Assembly (NCBI GenBank): GCA_005239175.1
Contig: ML241294.1
Span: 372,001-436,000, forward strand
Origin: a halophilic archaeon SHRA6
GTDB lineage: Archaea > Halobacteriota > Halobacteria > Halobacteriales > Haloferacaceae
Direction of reading: 5' to 3'
Length of the DNA stretch: 64,000 nt
Shown here: piece after piece, positions 15,275 to 23,218 of the stretch
Numbering within the stretch: the first letter of the stretch is position 1
How the letters are laid out: every line of letters starts with the position of its first letter
Position numbers and translations under genes: made by a program
Notes under the pieces: model-generated
Told to the model about the DNA's origin: nothing
Database searches by the model: none
What the model saw: only the letters and a program-made list of their open reading frames with translations

Positions 15275-15673
15275 TTAGTCCGCTGACGCTGCCGCTGGAC
15301 CCCCAAGGAGTCCTGCCAGGGAATCAGCGCCGTTCATATCGAGTTCGACTGCTGCCCCGCTCGTGTCAAATTCGATCGACAGCGACTCTACCGAGGCAAC
15401 GTACTCCGAACAGTGATCGCCGTCGGCGTCGAATCGGGTGCGCTCTTCGAGTAGCGGCGTCTCGACGAGCCGATCGATTTTGCGGTACGTCGTCGAAAGC
15501 GGGATCGAACACGCCTCTGAGATCTCCGCGGCGGTCATCGCCGTCTCGGTCGCACCAAGAATGAGCCGGCTGTCTGTGTCGGCCAGTGCGTCAAACACCT
15601 GCTGGGTTGCGGTGTCGGGATCACGAGCACCGTTGTCAGCGAGCGACCGAGGACGGGAGGCCATCTGTTGCAT
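15275..15673 (-). CDS. Winged-helix transcriptional regulator
   Basis: 132 residues from ATG 15673. A winged helix spans about residues 20-80: QQVFDALADTDSRLILGATETAMTAAEISEACSIPLSTTYRKIDRLVE, with the recognition helix STTYRKIDRL typical of haloarchaeal ArsR-like regulators. The C-terminus is an acidic beta region with one Cys and an Ala/Gly-rich end. A 16-bp perfect palindrome lies 36 nt before its start codon, with a TATA-like sequence on its far side, so it probably represses itself. It converges on the CGCGG gene and may regulate it. Confidence 0.75.
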   Translation of the reverse strand: MQQMASRPRSLADNGARDPDTATQQVFDALADTDSRLILGATETAMTAAEISEACSIPLSTTYRKIDRLVETPLLEERTRFDADGDHCSEYVASVESLSIEFDTSGAAVELDMNGADSLAGLLGGPAAASAD

Positions 15674-15709
15674 ATTTACTGAGACGACCTGATCGGTCCC
15701 AAAATGAAT

Positions 15710-15725
15710 CCCCACATATGTGGGG
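15710..15725. promoter_or_regulatory. 16-bp palindromic operator CCCCACATATGTGGGG
   Basis: A perfect palindrome ending 36 nt before the minus-strand ATG at 15673, the same place the CGAA boxes occupy in other promoters of this cluster but with an unrelated sequence. A minus-strand TTATAAAA at 15728-15735 lies just upstream of it. It is likely the binding site of the winged-helix protein it precedes. Confidence 0.6.
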
Positions 15726-15789
15726 AGTTTTATAAGTGGTCGCCGGCGTCCACGGGACCGATCGCCGCGATCGCACGCATGACTGATCC

Positions 15790-16161
15790 CTACGCGGGGT
15801 CGAATTCACCAGTTGCGAGCCCGCGTTTGACCGGTTCGTGTTCGGCGTCAGTCGGCGGCGGGGAAACCACGAGCACGGCTTCGAGACGCTCCTCGCCGGC
15901 TTTGATTCCGCGATCGGTCCCCGCAGGTACCGTGACGATCGACCCTGCGGAGACCTCGTGTGTTGTCTCACCTTCACGAACGATTCCATGGCCGGATTGG
16001 ACGACGATCGTGATGTCGCTGTCTGGCGCGTGAACCGGAATGAATTGCCCAGGATCGAAATAGCCACACAGTGTCTTCGATCGCTCCGAGCGGGCGATCG
16101 CTTCGGCGTTGAACGTCGCGTCATCGTACGCGCGCTGCTCGTCGAGCGTGGTATGTACCAT
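15790..16161 (-). CDS. Cupin domain protein
   Basis: 123 residues from ATG 16161. The cupin fold is plain: KTLCGYFDPGQFIPVHAPDSDITIVVQSGHGIVREGETTHEVSAGSIVTVPAGTDRGI. Metal ligand positions are partly present (HAPDSD with a single His, no PHxH), so it may bind a ligand and not act as a dioxygenase. The upstream CGAA box at 16203 ends 41 nt before this start and supports it over the longer frame opening at 16245. It is a member of the same putative regulon as the nirK, DUF2249 and MoaD-like genes; the function is otherwise unknown. Confidence 0.78.
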   Translation of the reverse strand: MVHTTLDEQRAYDDATFNAEAIARSERSKTLCGYFDPGQFIPVHAPDSDITIVVQSGHGIVREGETTHEVSAGSIVTVPAGTDRGIKAGEERLEAVLVVSPPPTDAEHEPVKRGLATGEFDPA

Positions 16162-16202
16162 GTTGATTCTGCGTTGGTGGTCGCCAATCCTTGCGGTTGT
16201 GC

Positions 16203-16214
16203 CGAACTGGTTCG
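16203..16214. promoter_or_regulatory. CGAA-N4-TTCG box, cupin promoter
   Basis: CGAACTGGTTCG, embedded in the 16-bp symmetric GCCGAACTGGTTCGGC apart from its central TG. It lies 41 nt upstream of the minus-strand ATG at 16161. Confidence 0.65.
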
Positions 16215-16251
16215 GCGAGAGGGCCCAGTCAGAGGCGATCGACACCGCCGG

Positions 16252-16842
16252 TCAGAACGGAGACTCAGACGTTCCGCGGCTTGGCGTCTCCGCATCCATC
16301 GATCGTTCGAGCGGGTTTGCGCCGATCGAATCGAGGTCTCCCTCTACAGAACCGGTTTCGAGATACGTCTCCGCGAGCGTGTCGAGTTGCTCGTTGATCG
16401 CCTCGCTTTGGTGATGCATGTCGGCGGCGTGTACCCGCACGAGATCGAACTCGTGGCGATCGGCGAGGCCGTTCCACGCTCGAAATGAGCCGATCGTCAG
16501 CGTGTGTGTCTGCGGACAAAACGGCGTCGTCGGGGTGAACTCGGCGTGCAACACAGATGGATCGGCCGCGTCGCGGGCGTAGCGATACCCCGCGTTGGGG
16601 TGTCTGGTGTCGAGGTTGAGCTGCGCGAGGTTGTAGTTGAACGTCATGTCGTACACTTTCCGCTCCTCGAATAGCTCACGGGTGAGTCGGTGAAACGCCA
16701 GGTGATCGGTACCCGTGAGCACGTCGTGATCTGTGAGGTGAGAGCCGGGCCGTGGAATGTGGTCTGCAACGAACTCGTCATACCCGTCGAACAACCCCTC
16801 GTTCGTGCCGCCGCGATTGAAAGGCGATGGGAATCCAGCCAT
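16252..16842 (-). CDS. Conserved haloarchaeal protein with DUF59/MIP18-like core
   Basis: 196 residues from ATG 16842 (MAGFPSPFN). I do not have a firm family name. The stretch FEERKVYDMTFNYNLAQLNLDTRHPNAGY followed by EFTPTTPFCPQTHTLTIG resembles the MIP18/DUF59 pattern (VxDLGLxY ... TxxxCP), whose Cys takes part in Fe-S cluster assembly or transfer. MHHQSEAINEQL near the C-terminus is unusual. The frame continues upstream to 17025, but a CGAA box sits exactly 38 nt before 16842 and the extra sequence overlaps the divergent gene, so I use 16842. It is divergent from the MoaD-like gene and shares its promoter box, which suggests joint function, perhaps in cofactor or sulfur transfer. Confidence 0.6.
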   Translation of the reverse strand: MAGFPSPFNRGGTNEGLFDGYDEFVADHIPRPGSHLTDHDVLTGTDHLAFHRLTRELFEERKVYDMTFNYNLAQLNLDTRHPNAGYRYARDAADPSVLHAEFTPTTPFCPQTHTLTIGSFRAWNGLADRHEFDLVRVHAADMHHQSEAINEQLDTLAETYLETGSVEGDLDSIGANPLERSMDAETPSRGTSESPF

Positions 16843-16880
16843 ATCTGTACAGTGGATAGCCGCACCAATGACAGTACATC

Positions 16881-16892
16881 CGAACATATTCG
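16881..16892. promoter_or_regulatory. Shared divergent CGAA-N4-TTCG box
   Basis: CGAACATATTCG stands exactly 38 nt from the minus-strand ATG at 16842 and exactly 38 nt from the plus-strand ATG at 16931. One symmetric site can therefore serve both promoters with identical geometry. Confidence 0.75.
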
Positions 16893-16930
16893 CACACAAT
16901 GGTTCCAGCGATCGGCACGTACGCACACAT

Positions 16931-17407
16931 ATGACACAGGCAACACAACAACAGACCGCAGACGCAACGCCGGCAACCGACGCCGACCAGGAGGCTCGCT
17001 CGGGGAGCGATGACGATCGAACCACGACCGACGCGGCCGAAGCAGAGACGACGACCGTCGAGGTCAGGTGTACCGGTCACGTGTATACTGCGATCGGCAA
17101 GCACGGCTTCGAGTACGAGTTCCGCGGGACGACGCTCCGGGACTTCCTCGAGGCGTTCTTCGAGGAGTACGACGTTGCGGATATGTTGATCGCCGAAACG
17201 GAGGCCGACGCCACCGCAAACGGTTGGGCAACCACGCCCGATCCGCTGCCCGGTACCTGGCGCAAAAATCCCGAAGGCGAACAGACGCGCACCTACGCGC
17301 GGATACTAATCAATGGCCGGTTCAACGAACATCAGGGTGGCTTCGACGCGCCGTTGAACGACGGCGATCGGGTCGCACTCGTCTACCCGTTCATTTTCTG
17401 TTGTTAA
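16931..17407 (+). CDS. MoaD/ThiS-like beta-grasp protein ending in Cys-Cys
   Basis: 158 residues. After a 40-residue acidic Thr/Ala-rich tail the ubiquitin-like fold starts VEVRCTGHVYTAIGKHGFEYEFRGTTLRDFLEAFFEEYDV and ends with LNDGDRVALVYPFIFCC. MoaD and ThiS proteins end in Gly-Gly, which is adenylated and thiocarboxylated for sulfur transfer; here the last two residues are Cys-Cys, so classical activation is not possible and the thiols themselves may be functional. The frame is clean to the stop, so this is not a frameshift artefact. Its promoter box is shared with the divergent DUF59-like gene. It lies before the TlpA/CcdA thiol-redox pair. Confidence 0.7.
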   Translation: MTQATQQQTADATPATDADQEARSGSDDDRTTTDAAEAETTTVEVRCTGHVYTAIGKHGFEYEFRGTTLRDFLEAFFEEYDVADMLIAETEADATANGWATTPDPLPGTWRKNPEGEQTRTYARILINGRFNEHQGGFDAPLNDGDRVALVYPFIFCC

Positions 17408-17678
17408 CCGATCGACTCATCCGTTTTCGTTAGTGTGAAAATCGTCCGCCGGGAGCCACCCGGGGACAACAGGCAACCAACAGGTTTCTGGTGGCCGCGT
17501 GGTGCGGCATCTATTCGTTTCGCCCACGGGAGTATGGATCTCCTCCCGAACATGTACCGTCTTCCCTCGAAACAGGATACCACAGCGGCGTTAAGTATCG
17601 AGATCGCATACGCTCGATCAATGACCGAATCGATCGCACGAGCCGAGCCACGTCGAAGGCCTCGTGGAGGTGATGGCG

Positions 17679-18212
17679 ATGCGTCGCCGTGACGTGCTCG
17701 CGGGGGTTGCAGCCGCAGGAGTCGTTGGTGGTGGCGCGGTGATTGCCAGACGAAACGCGCTCGACGGTGGCACCGATCCGACGATTCGCCGCCGGGAGGT
17801 CGAGACGATCGACGCACCCGGCAGCGACCACGGGACCACAAAAATACCCGATCCAGACCGGCCAACCGTGTTGAAATTCTTCGCGACCTGGTGTACGGTC
17901 TGTCAGTCGATGATGGAACCAACCGGGGAAGTTTACGATCGGCTTGGTGAAGCGGTCCGCTTTCTGTCGGTAACGAACGAGCCGGTCGGCGACACCGTCA
18001 CACGCGCGGACGTAGCCACATGGTGGGACGAACACGACGGCCGGTGGACCGTCGGGGTCGATCGAGGGCTCGAGCTCACCGAGGCGCTTGACGCCTCAGA
18101 GGTGCCCTACACCGTTGTGATCGACAGCCAGGGGGTTGTCCAGTGGGCCGACTCAGGTTACAAGTCGGCAGACGAACTGTCGACAGCAATCACAGCCGCG
18201 GTGGAGGTATAA
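17679..18212 (+). CDS. TlpA-like thioredoxin-fold protein with Tat signal
   Basis: 177 residues. MRRRDVLAGVAAAGVVGGGAV is a Tat-type signal or anchor. The thioredoxin fold follows with TVLKFFATWCTVCQSMMEP (Cys72-x2-Cys75), VPYTVVIDSQG (cis-Pro) and an ending YKSADELSTAI. It is exported and probably reduces disulfides on extracellular haem or copper proteins. The start at 17679 fits a GGAGGTG Shine-Dalgarno at 17666-17672; the in-frame ATG at 17673 is too close to it. CcdA follows after 3 nt and would supply electrons across the membrane. Confidence 0.85.
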   Translation: MRRRDVLAGVAAAGVVGGGAVIARRNALDGGTDPTIRRREVETIDAPGSDHGTTKIPDPDRPTVLKFFATWCTVCQSMMEPTGEVYDRLGEAVRFLSVTNEPVGDTVTRADVATWWDEHDGRWTVGVDRGLELTEALDASEVPYTVVIDSQGVVQWADSGYKSADELSTAITAAVEV

Positions 18213-18215
18213 TCG

Positions 18216-18866
18216 ATGACCGCCGACCTCGGAACCGCGGCATTCGCCGTCGGCGCCGGGGTATCCGCGTTCTTTGCGCCGTGTTCGTACGCGTTGCTGC
18301 CCGGCTACGTCGGCTACTACGTGAGTTCGACCGGGACCGACAGCGTGCCGATCGGCGGCTCACTTCTCCGTGGGGTCGCGGCAGCGGGTGGTGCACTAGC
18401 GGCCTTCGCCGGGTTGTCTGCGATCGCGATCGTCGCAGGGTCGACGCTCGAACGATTGCTCCCCATCGTCGAGCCGTTGATCGGCCTCGGGCTGATCGCG
18501 CTCGGCGTCCACCTCCTGTGGAACGGCTGGGGGAGCCTGCACGTACCGCTACCAGCACGGCGATCGACTGTGCTCGGGTTCGGCCTGTTCGGCGCGGTGT
18601 ACGCGGTCGCTGCGACAGCGTGCGTATTGCCGCTGTTTCTCGCGCTCGCGCTTCGATCGGTGTCGATGGGTCCTGTCGAAGCCGCAGGGATACTCGGCGC
18701 GTACGCGGGGAGTTTCGCCGTACTAATGATCGCCGTGACCGTCGCTGTCGCCGTTGGGCACGATCTTGGGCTGGCACGGATCGGGCGATACACCGATCGC
18801 CTGTTGACGCTCGGTAGCGGATTATTGATCCTTGCAGGAGTCATACAGATTATTGTATCTTTGTAA
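18216..18866 (+). CDS. CcdA/DsbD-type transmembrane thiol transporter
   Basis: 216 residues with six predicted helices. The two helix cysteines typical of CcdA are present: FFAPCSYALLPGYVGYYV near the N-terminus and AATACVLPLFLAL in the middle. The protein moves reducing equivalents from cytoplasmic thioredoxin to the exported TlpA-like protein encoded 3 nt upstream. The pair precedes nirK, fitting a role in assembling copper or haem centres outside the membrane. Confidence 0.88.
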   Translation: MTADLGTAAFAVGAGVSAFFAPCSYALLPGYVGYYVSSTGTDSVPIGGSLLRGVAAAGGALAAFAGLSAIAIVAGSTLERLLPIVEPLIGLGLIALGVHLLWNGWGSLHVPLPARRSTVLGFGLFGAVYAVAATACVLPLFLALALRSVSMGPVEAAGILGAYAGSFAVLMIAVTVAVAVGHDLGLARIGRYTDRLLTLGSGLLILAGVIQIIVSL

Positions 18867-18920
18867 TCTCACTGTCTGCGTATTTCCCGATACCCCGGGA
18901 TGTTATTTAAGTATCTGACC

Positions 18921-18932
18921 CGAACAGGTTCG
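18921..18932. promoter_or_regulatory. CGAA-N4-TTCG box, nirK promoter
   Basis: CGAACAGGTTCG. A downstream ATTATTTTG (about 18944-18952) is a TATA candidate. The site lies 40 nt before about 18973, the expected transcription start; nirK itself starts at 19014 with a leader that carries a GGAGG sequence. The geometry relative to transcription start therefore matches the leaderless genes. Confidence 0.7.
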
Positions 18933-19013
18933 CCGCCCCGTCTATTATTTTGAGAAATTAAACTTGGCTCTTATGGGTAGGGCCGGTACGATCAGGTGGA
19001 GGAAGCAAGGCCC

Positions 19014-20090
19014 ATGTCAGAACACACTCGACGATCGTTTCTCACGGCGGCAGGTATCGGCGGCACAGCAGCGATCGCAGGCTGCATCGGTGCGCCGGGG
19101 ACCGAACAGTCAGTCGATCAGCCCGAGTCGGAGCCGAAACCGTCGCTGGACGAGGCGAAGTCGGTCGACGTCGATCGGATCGCTGCCGATCCGACTGACA
19201 TCCCCGATCCGGTCGACTGGGACGAACCACGGCACCACGAGGTTGAGATGACGACAACCGAGCGGATCGCCGAGATCGAACCCGGCGTCACCTTCCAGTA
19301 TATGACGTTCGAGGATCGAGTCCCGGGGCCGATGGTGCGTGTCCGCCGGGGTGACACGGTCGAGTTCACGATCCACAACCCAGAAGAGAACTCCATGCCG
19401 CACAACATGGACTTCCACGCGGTGTACGGGACCGGCGGCGGCGCGGACGCGTCGACGGTTGCGCCGGGTGAGACGGCCGGCTTTACGTTCCGCGCGGAGT
19501 ACCCTGGCGTCTTCGTCTACCACTGTGCGGTGCCGAACATGGATCAACACATCAGTGCGGGGATGTTCGGGGCGATCCTCGTCGAGCCAGAGGACGGGCT
19601 TCCCGAGGTCGATCGAGAGCTGTACTTCGGTCAACACGAACTGTACACGAAAGGCGACCCCGGCGAGGAGGGCCACCACGCCTTCGACATGGACGCGATG
19701 GCCGCCGAAGAGCCGACGTACGTCTGTCTCAACGGCGAAGCGTACGCGTTCACTGAGAACGGCTACGGGCCGGTAACCGTCGACAAGAACGAGCGGGTCC
19801 GAATCTTCTGGGCGAACGGTGGGCCGAACCTGACGAGTTCGTGGCACGCGATCGGGAACGTCTGGGAGACGTTCTACCGCGACGGCGATCTGGTCTCAGA
19901 GCCCGATCGGTACGTCGAGACCGCGCCGGTCGTCCCCGGCAGTGTCGCTGCCGCCGAGATCGACACGCCGGTGCCCGGCCAGATCAAACTCGTTGACCAC
20001 GCGCTCTCGCGGGTTGTCCGCAAGGGCATGCTCGGCGCGATCAAGGTCGAAGGAGAACCAGAACCGGACATCTTCGACGGCGGAGAGTGA
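19014..20090 (+). CDS. nirK: Copper-containing nitrite reductase (NO-forming)
   Basis: 358 residues. The Tat motif TRRSFLTAAG (5-14) and lipobox Cys24 anchor it outside the cell. Two cupredoxin domains carry all copper ligands: type 1 His130, Cys171, His179 and Met184; type 2 His135, His170 and His278. It reduces nitrite to NO using electrons from a blue-copper protein. The frame opens at GTG 18996, but MSEHTRRS from ATG 19014 gives a standard Tat start after a GGAGG. Neighbours (SCO, TlpA/CcdA, NnrS-like protein) fit copper loading and NO handling. No intact halocyanin donor gene is seen; a remnant lies just downstream. Confidence 0.95.
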   Translation: MSEHTRRSFLTAAGIGGTAAIAGCIGAPGTEQSVDQPESEPKPSLDEAKSVDVDRIAADPTDIPDPVDWDEPRHHEVEMTTTERIAEIEPGVTFQYMTFEDRVPGPMVRVRRGDTVEFTIHNPEENSMPHNMDFHAVYGTGGGADASTVAPGETAGFTFRAEYPGVFVYHCAVPNMDQHISAGMFGAILVEPEDGLPEVDRELYFGQHELYTKGDPGEEGHHAFDMDAMAAEEPTYVCLNGEAYAFTENGYGPVTVDKNERVRIFWANGGPNLTSSWHAIGNVWETFYRDGDLVSEPDRYVETAPVVPGSVAAAEIDTPVPGQIKLVDHALSRVVRKGMLGAIKVEGEPEPDIFDGGE

Positions 20091-20109
20091 GAGAGGCCTG
20101 AGCACGTCC

Positions 20110-20221
20110 CACTCGGTGACGCTTGAAACCGAGGGCGTGTACGACTACGCAGAAACTGTCGTTTTCTGTGGGACCCACGAGTCCCTTGGCGCGATCGGCA
20201 CGCGGTCCACAGTCGGCGTTC
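20110..20221 (+). pseudogene. Remnant of a halocyanin-type blue-copper protein
   Basis: Between the nirK stop and the SCO gene, one frame reads HSVTLETEGVYDYAETVVFCGTH, then ESLGAIGTRSTVGV. This resembles the C-terminal copper loop of halocyanins (GxYxY, C-x2-H-x4-M, GxxVVG). The Met ligand is Ala, a few extra residues stand before the Cys, and no start codon or N-terminal domain precedes it. I read it as the decayed tail of a plastocyanin-like gene or of a cupredoxin domain once fused to nirK. Confidence 0.45.
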
Positions 20222-20275
20222 GAGACGCATACCACACCGGCTTTGACGGCGACTATCGTATATTCTGTATCCGCC

Positions 20276-20992
20276 ATGACAATGGGCAACCACAGCCGCC
20301 GATCGATGTTGAAACACACTGCAGCGGCTGCGATCGGGCTCTCGATTGCAGGGTGTACAGATGCGGTTCCGTTCATCAGTTCGGGGCCTGAGGGCGTTGT
20401 CTTAGACCCACCAGAGAATTACGACCAGATCAAGGACGTTGAGCTTCCGTACCCGATCTACGGCGACGAGCTTCCGGAAGCGACCGTCCAGGCGCCACAC
20501 GCCGATCGCACAGTCACAACGACAGAGTTCGTTGGCGAGAGACACGTCATGGTCACGTTCATTTTTACCCGCTGTTCGATGGCGTGCCCGGTGTTGACCG
20601 CAAATCTCCGGCAGGTACAGGCGATGACGATAGCGGAAGACGCAGCCGACGAGTTCGCGTTCATGCCGATCACCTTTGATCCCGAGTACGACACGCCAGA
20701 GCGGCTTCGCGAATACGGCGACGATCGTGGCGTCAACTGGGAGGCAGACAACTGGTGGTTCCTTCGGCCCGAAACCGAGGCGCGAGCGGAGACCGTCGTT
20801 GACGAGACGTTTGGAGTGTTTTACGAGTACGTTCCCGAAGACGAACGCGAGATGGATAACATGGCATGGGGCCACAGCAACCTCATCGTGCTCGCAAACG
20901 CTGACGGCTACGTCGAACGTGCCTACACCGGAGAGCCGCCGAATCCAGCCGACGTTGTCGAGGACGCGCGGACGCTGCGCGATCGGTGGTAG
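20276..20992 (+). CDS. SCO1/SenC-family copper chaperone lipoprotein
   Basis: 238 residues. Tat-like RRSMLKHTAAAAIGLSIAGC gives a lipoprotein with Cys27. The thioredoxin-like SCO core has FTRCSMACP (Cys100-x3-Cys104) and the later His in GHSNLIVL, the three copper ligands of SCO proteins. It would load copper into NirK or a terminal oxidase. ATG 20276 and ATG 20282 are both possible starts. It is about 185 nt downstream of nirK on the same strand and probably in its transcription unit. Confidence 0.9.
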   Translation: MTMGNHSRRSMLKHTAAAAIGLSIAGCTDAVPFISSGPEGVVLDPPENYDQIKDVELPYPIYGDELPEATVQAPHADRTVTTTEFVGERHVMVTFIFTRCSMACPVLTANLRQVQAMTIAEDAADEFAFMPITFDPEYDTPERLREYGDDRGVNWEADNWWFLRPETEARAETVVDETFGVFYEYVPEDEREMDNMAWGHSNLIVLANADGYVERAYTGEPPNPADVVEDARTLRDRW

Positions 20993-21006
20993 GGCTGACG
21001 GACCTA

Positions 21007-21648
21007 TTACGCCGAACGTGGTGGCAACTCTTCAAAGTAGGTTTTCAGGACGATCCCTTCTGCGCGGTGGAGCGTCTCGCTACACGTCGATTTTGCGATG
21101 CCGACTTGTTTGGCCAGCTCAGTGAGCGAACACTGACGCGGCGTGTCGTAGTAGCCCGCCTCGATCGCCGTCGCGAGCAAGTCTTCTTGTGTCTCCGTCA
21201 GCAGCTGATCGCGCTGGCGATGCGCTCTGACGTGACGAACCTCGTACTCGAGCCCAAAACTGCTCAGATGAGACCCCAGCGCAGAGAGTTTCTCACTGGG
21301 GCCAGTCACGTCGATCGTCGCGGTTCCGTCTTCGATCTCGACGGGAAACGACACGACGAGACCCGCAGACTGCATCGTGACCATGAGAAGCGGCGATTGA
21401 GTCTCAAACTGAAGTGTAAGTTGACGATCAGAACGCTGGATCATGGTCACGTCTATGATCGCGGGATGTTCTTTGACCGCGAGGAGAATATCGTCGAAGT
21501 CTGCGCCGACAACAGAGACCAGCCCGAATCCCGCGTCATCGCCGGGGATGGCCGACTGAACGCGAAACGTCGCCTCGGGGAACGATCGTGACACCGCTCC
21601 CACCCACGCAACCTCCGGAAGCGTGACGCGCAATCGTATCTCGGGCAT
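21007..21648 (-). CDS. HTH_10 (Bat-like) transcriptional regulator
   Basis: 213 residues from ATG 21648. A haloarchaeal sensor-like N-terminal region (residues 1-150, beta-rich, with [21 protein letters not shown]) is followed by the C-terminal HTH_10 domain: [49 protein letters not shown]. Two Cys sit in the DNA-binding domain. NarO and DmsR, which control anaerobic respiration in haloarchaea, have this C-terminal domain, and the gene closes the denitrification cluster, so it is the best in-window candidate to bind the CGAA-N4-TTCG boxes. It lacks an obvious Cys-rich N-terminal cluster. It is convergent with the SCO gene and divergent from the permease gene. Confidence 0.82.
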   Translation of the reverse strand: MPEIRLRVTLPEVAWVGAVSRSFPEATFRVQSAIPGDDAGFGLVSVVGADFDDILLAVKEHPAIIDVTMIQRSDRQLTLQFETQSPLLMVTMQSAGLVVSFPVEIEDGTATIDVTGPSEKLSALGSHLSSFGLEYEVRHVRAHRQRDQLLTETQEDLLATAIEAGYYDTPRQCSLTELAKQVGIAKSTCSETLHRAEGIVLKTYFEELPPRSA

Positions 21649-21793
21649 ACCCGTATCCCAAGGGATACACAGCAACAGTACTATGCGTAAACGCGAACAT
21701 GTACGGTTGCCTGGTTGCGAAACGGACAGAACCACCGCATTTTCGCTCCCTATCGGCGTGGGTTCTTTGAGGTGGCACCCACAGGCACAGAAT

Positions 21794-23218
21794 ATGGTTG
21801 GTCAATCTCAAGGTGAGGGTCAGGAACCCGCGTTAGGGGAGACGACCGCGACGACGACGGTAACCGAGGAGGGCAGCGAGCTCGAGCGGACGATCGGACT
21901 CACCGGCGGACTCACGATCGGGATCGGGACGATGATCGGTGCAGGTATTTTCGTCTTTCCAGGGCTGGCCGCCGGCAACGCGGGCCCGGCGGCTTCCGCA
22001 TCGTTCGGGATTGGTGCAGTGGTCGCCCTGCTCGTCGCGCTGCCGACCTCAGAGTTGGCCACGGCAATGCCAAAAAGCGGTGGCGGCTACTACTTCATTT
22101 CCCGGGGGATGGGCGCAGCATTCGGGGCGATTGTCGGGATCAGCCTCTGGCTCGGACTCGTGTTCGCGACGGCATTCTACCTCGTGGGATTCGGCGAGTA
22201 CGCAGTTGCGGTCCTTATTGAGATCGGCGTTCCGGCACCGGCAGGGGCCGGGCCGATCGGGATCGTTCCCGTGTTGGGTGTCATCTTCGGGCTGTTGCTG
22301 ACCGGGATCAGCGTCGCCGGAACCGAAAACACCACCAAGCTCCAAAACGCGATCGTCTCGTTGCTGTTGGGAATCCTGGCAGTCTTTCTCGGGTTTGGCG
22401 TTCTAGACGCCCTCGGAGTGTTCGGCGCGGAGTCGACGCCGGAGACGTACGCCCCATTCGGCATCGGACCGGTGTTGTCGACCGCCGCCCTCGTGTTTAC
22501 CTCATATCTCGGCTTTGCCCAGGTCGCGACAGTTGCCGGCGAAATGAAACAGCCAGGGAGGAACCTTCCCCTCGCAATGGTCGGCTCTGTCGTCGTGGTC
22601 GGCGCGCTGTACGTCATTACGATTTTCGTTGCGACAAGTGCCTTCCCGAGTGCGACACTGGGTGGGTTTGGGGAGACGGCGATCGTCGAGGTCGCACGGT
22701 CGTATCTCGGACAGCCAGGCGCGATCGCAATCTTGATCGCTGGGCTGTTGGCGACGGTCTCGTCGGCCAACGCCTCGATTCTGAGCGCCTCACGGGCGCT
22801 GTACGCGACCAGTCGGGATGCGTTCGTACCACAGTCGGTCAGCCGCGTGAACCTGAAGTACGGCACTCCACACCTAGCATTGGCGCTCGTTGGCGGGCCA
22901 ACGGTCGTGCTCGTCGGCACTGGGCAGACGGAACTGCTCGCAGAGGTCGCCTCGTTTTTGCACCTGCTCATGTACGGGTTGATCTGTATCACGCTCATCG
23001 TCCTCCGGCGGCGATCGCCGGCGTGGTATCAACCCAGCTTCACCGTGCCTGGCTACCCGATCGTGCCGATTGTCGGCGGCATCGCGAGCTTCGCGATGAT
23101 CGCGTTCATGCAGCCGCTGTCACAGATCATCGGCGCGTTCGTCATCGTCAGCGCAGGCGGATGGTACCTATTTTATGCCCGAGACGTGACAATAGACGAG
23201 GTGGTGAACAATGAGTAA
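21794..23218 (+). CDS. APC-family amino acid permease
   Basis: 474 residues, about 12 transmembrane helices. The APC signature [15 protein letters not shown] lies in helix 1 and [13 protein letters not shown] in helix 2-3; [26 protein letters not shown] is the conserved helix 6-7 region. It imports amino acids or related amines by cation symport. The N-terminus (first 40 residues) is acidic and Thr-rich. The start is at ATG 21794; upstream in-frame sequence is promoter. The stop overlaps the start of the Usp gene by 8 nt, a common permease-Usp operon in haloarchaea. Confidence 0.88.
   Translation: MVGQSQGEGQEPALGETTATTTVTEEGSELERTIGLTGGLTIGIGTMIGAGIFVFPGLAAGNAGPAASASFGIGAVVALLVALPTSELATAMPKSGGGYYFISRGMGAAFGAIVGISLWLGLVFATAFYLVGFGEYAVAVLIEIGVPAPAGAGPIGIVPVLGVIFGLLLTGISVAGTENTTKLQNAIVSLLLGILAVFLGFGVLDALGVFGAESTPETYAPFGIGPVLSTAALVFTSYLGFAQVATVAGEMKQPGRNLPLAMVGSVVVVGALYVITIFVATSAFPSATLGGFGETAIVEVARSYLGQPGAIAILIAGLLATVSSANASILSASRALYATSRDAFVPQSVSRVNLKYGTPHLALALVGGPTVVLVGTGQTELLAEVASFLHLLMYGLICITLIVLRRRSPAWYQPSFTVPGYPIVPIVGGIASFAMIAFMQPLSQIIGAFVIVSAGGWYLFYARDVTIDEVVNNE

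Noticed and set aside
21694..21705. CGAACATGTACG as a further regulon site before the HTH_10 gene
   Set aside because: The right arm is TACG and not TTCG, and the spacing to the start codon at 21648 is 45 nt. It may be a weak site but does not meet the criteria used for the others.
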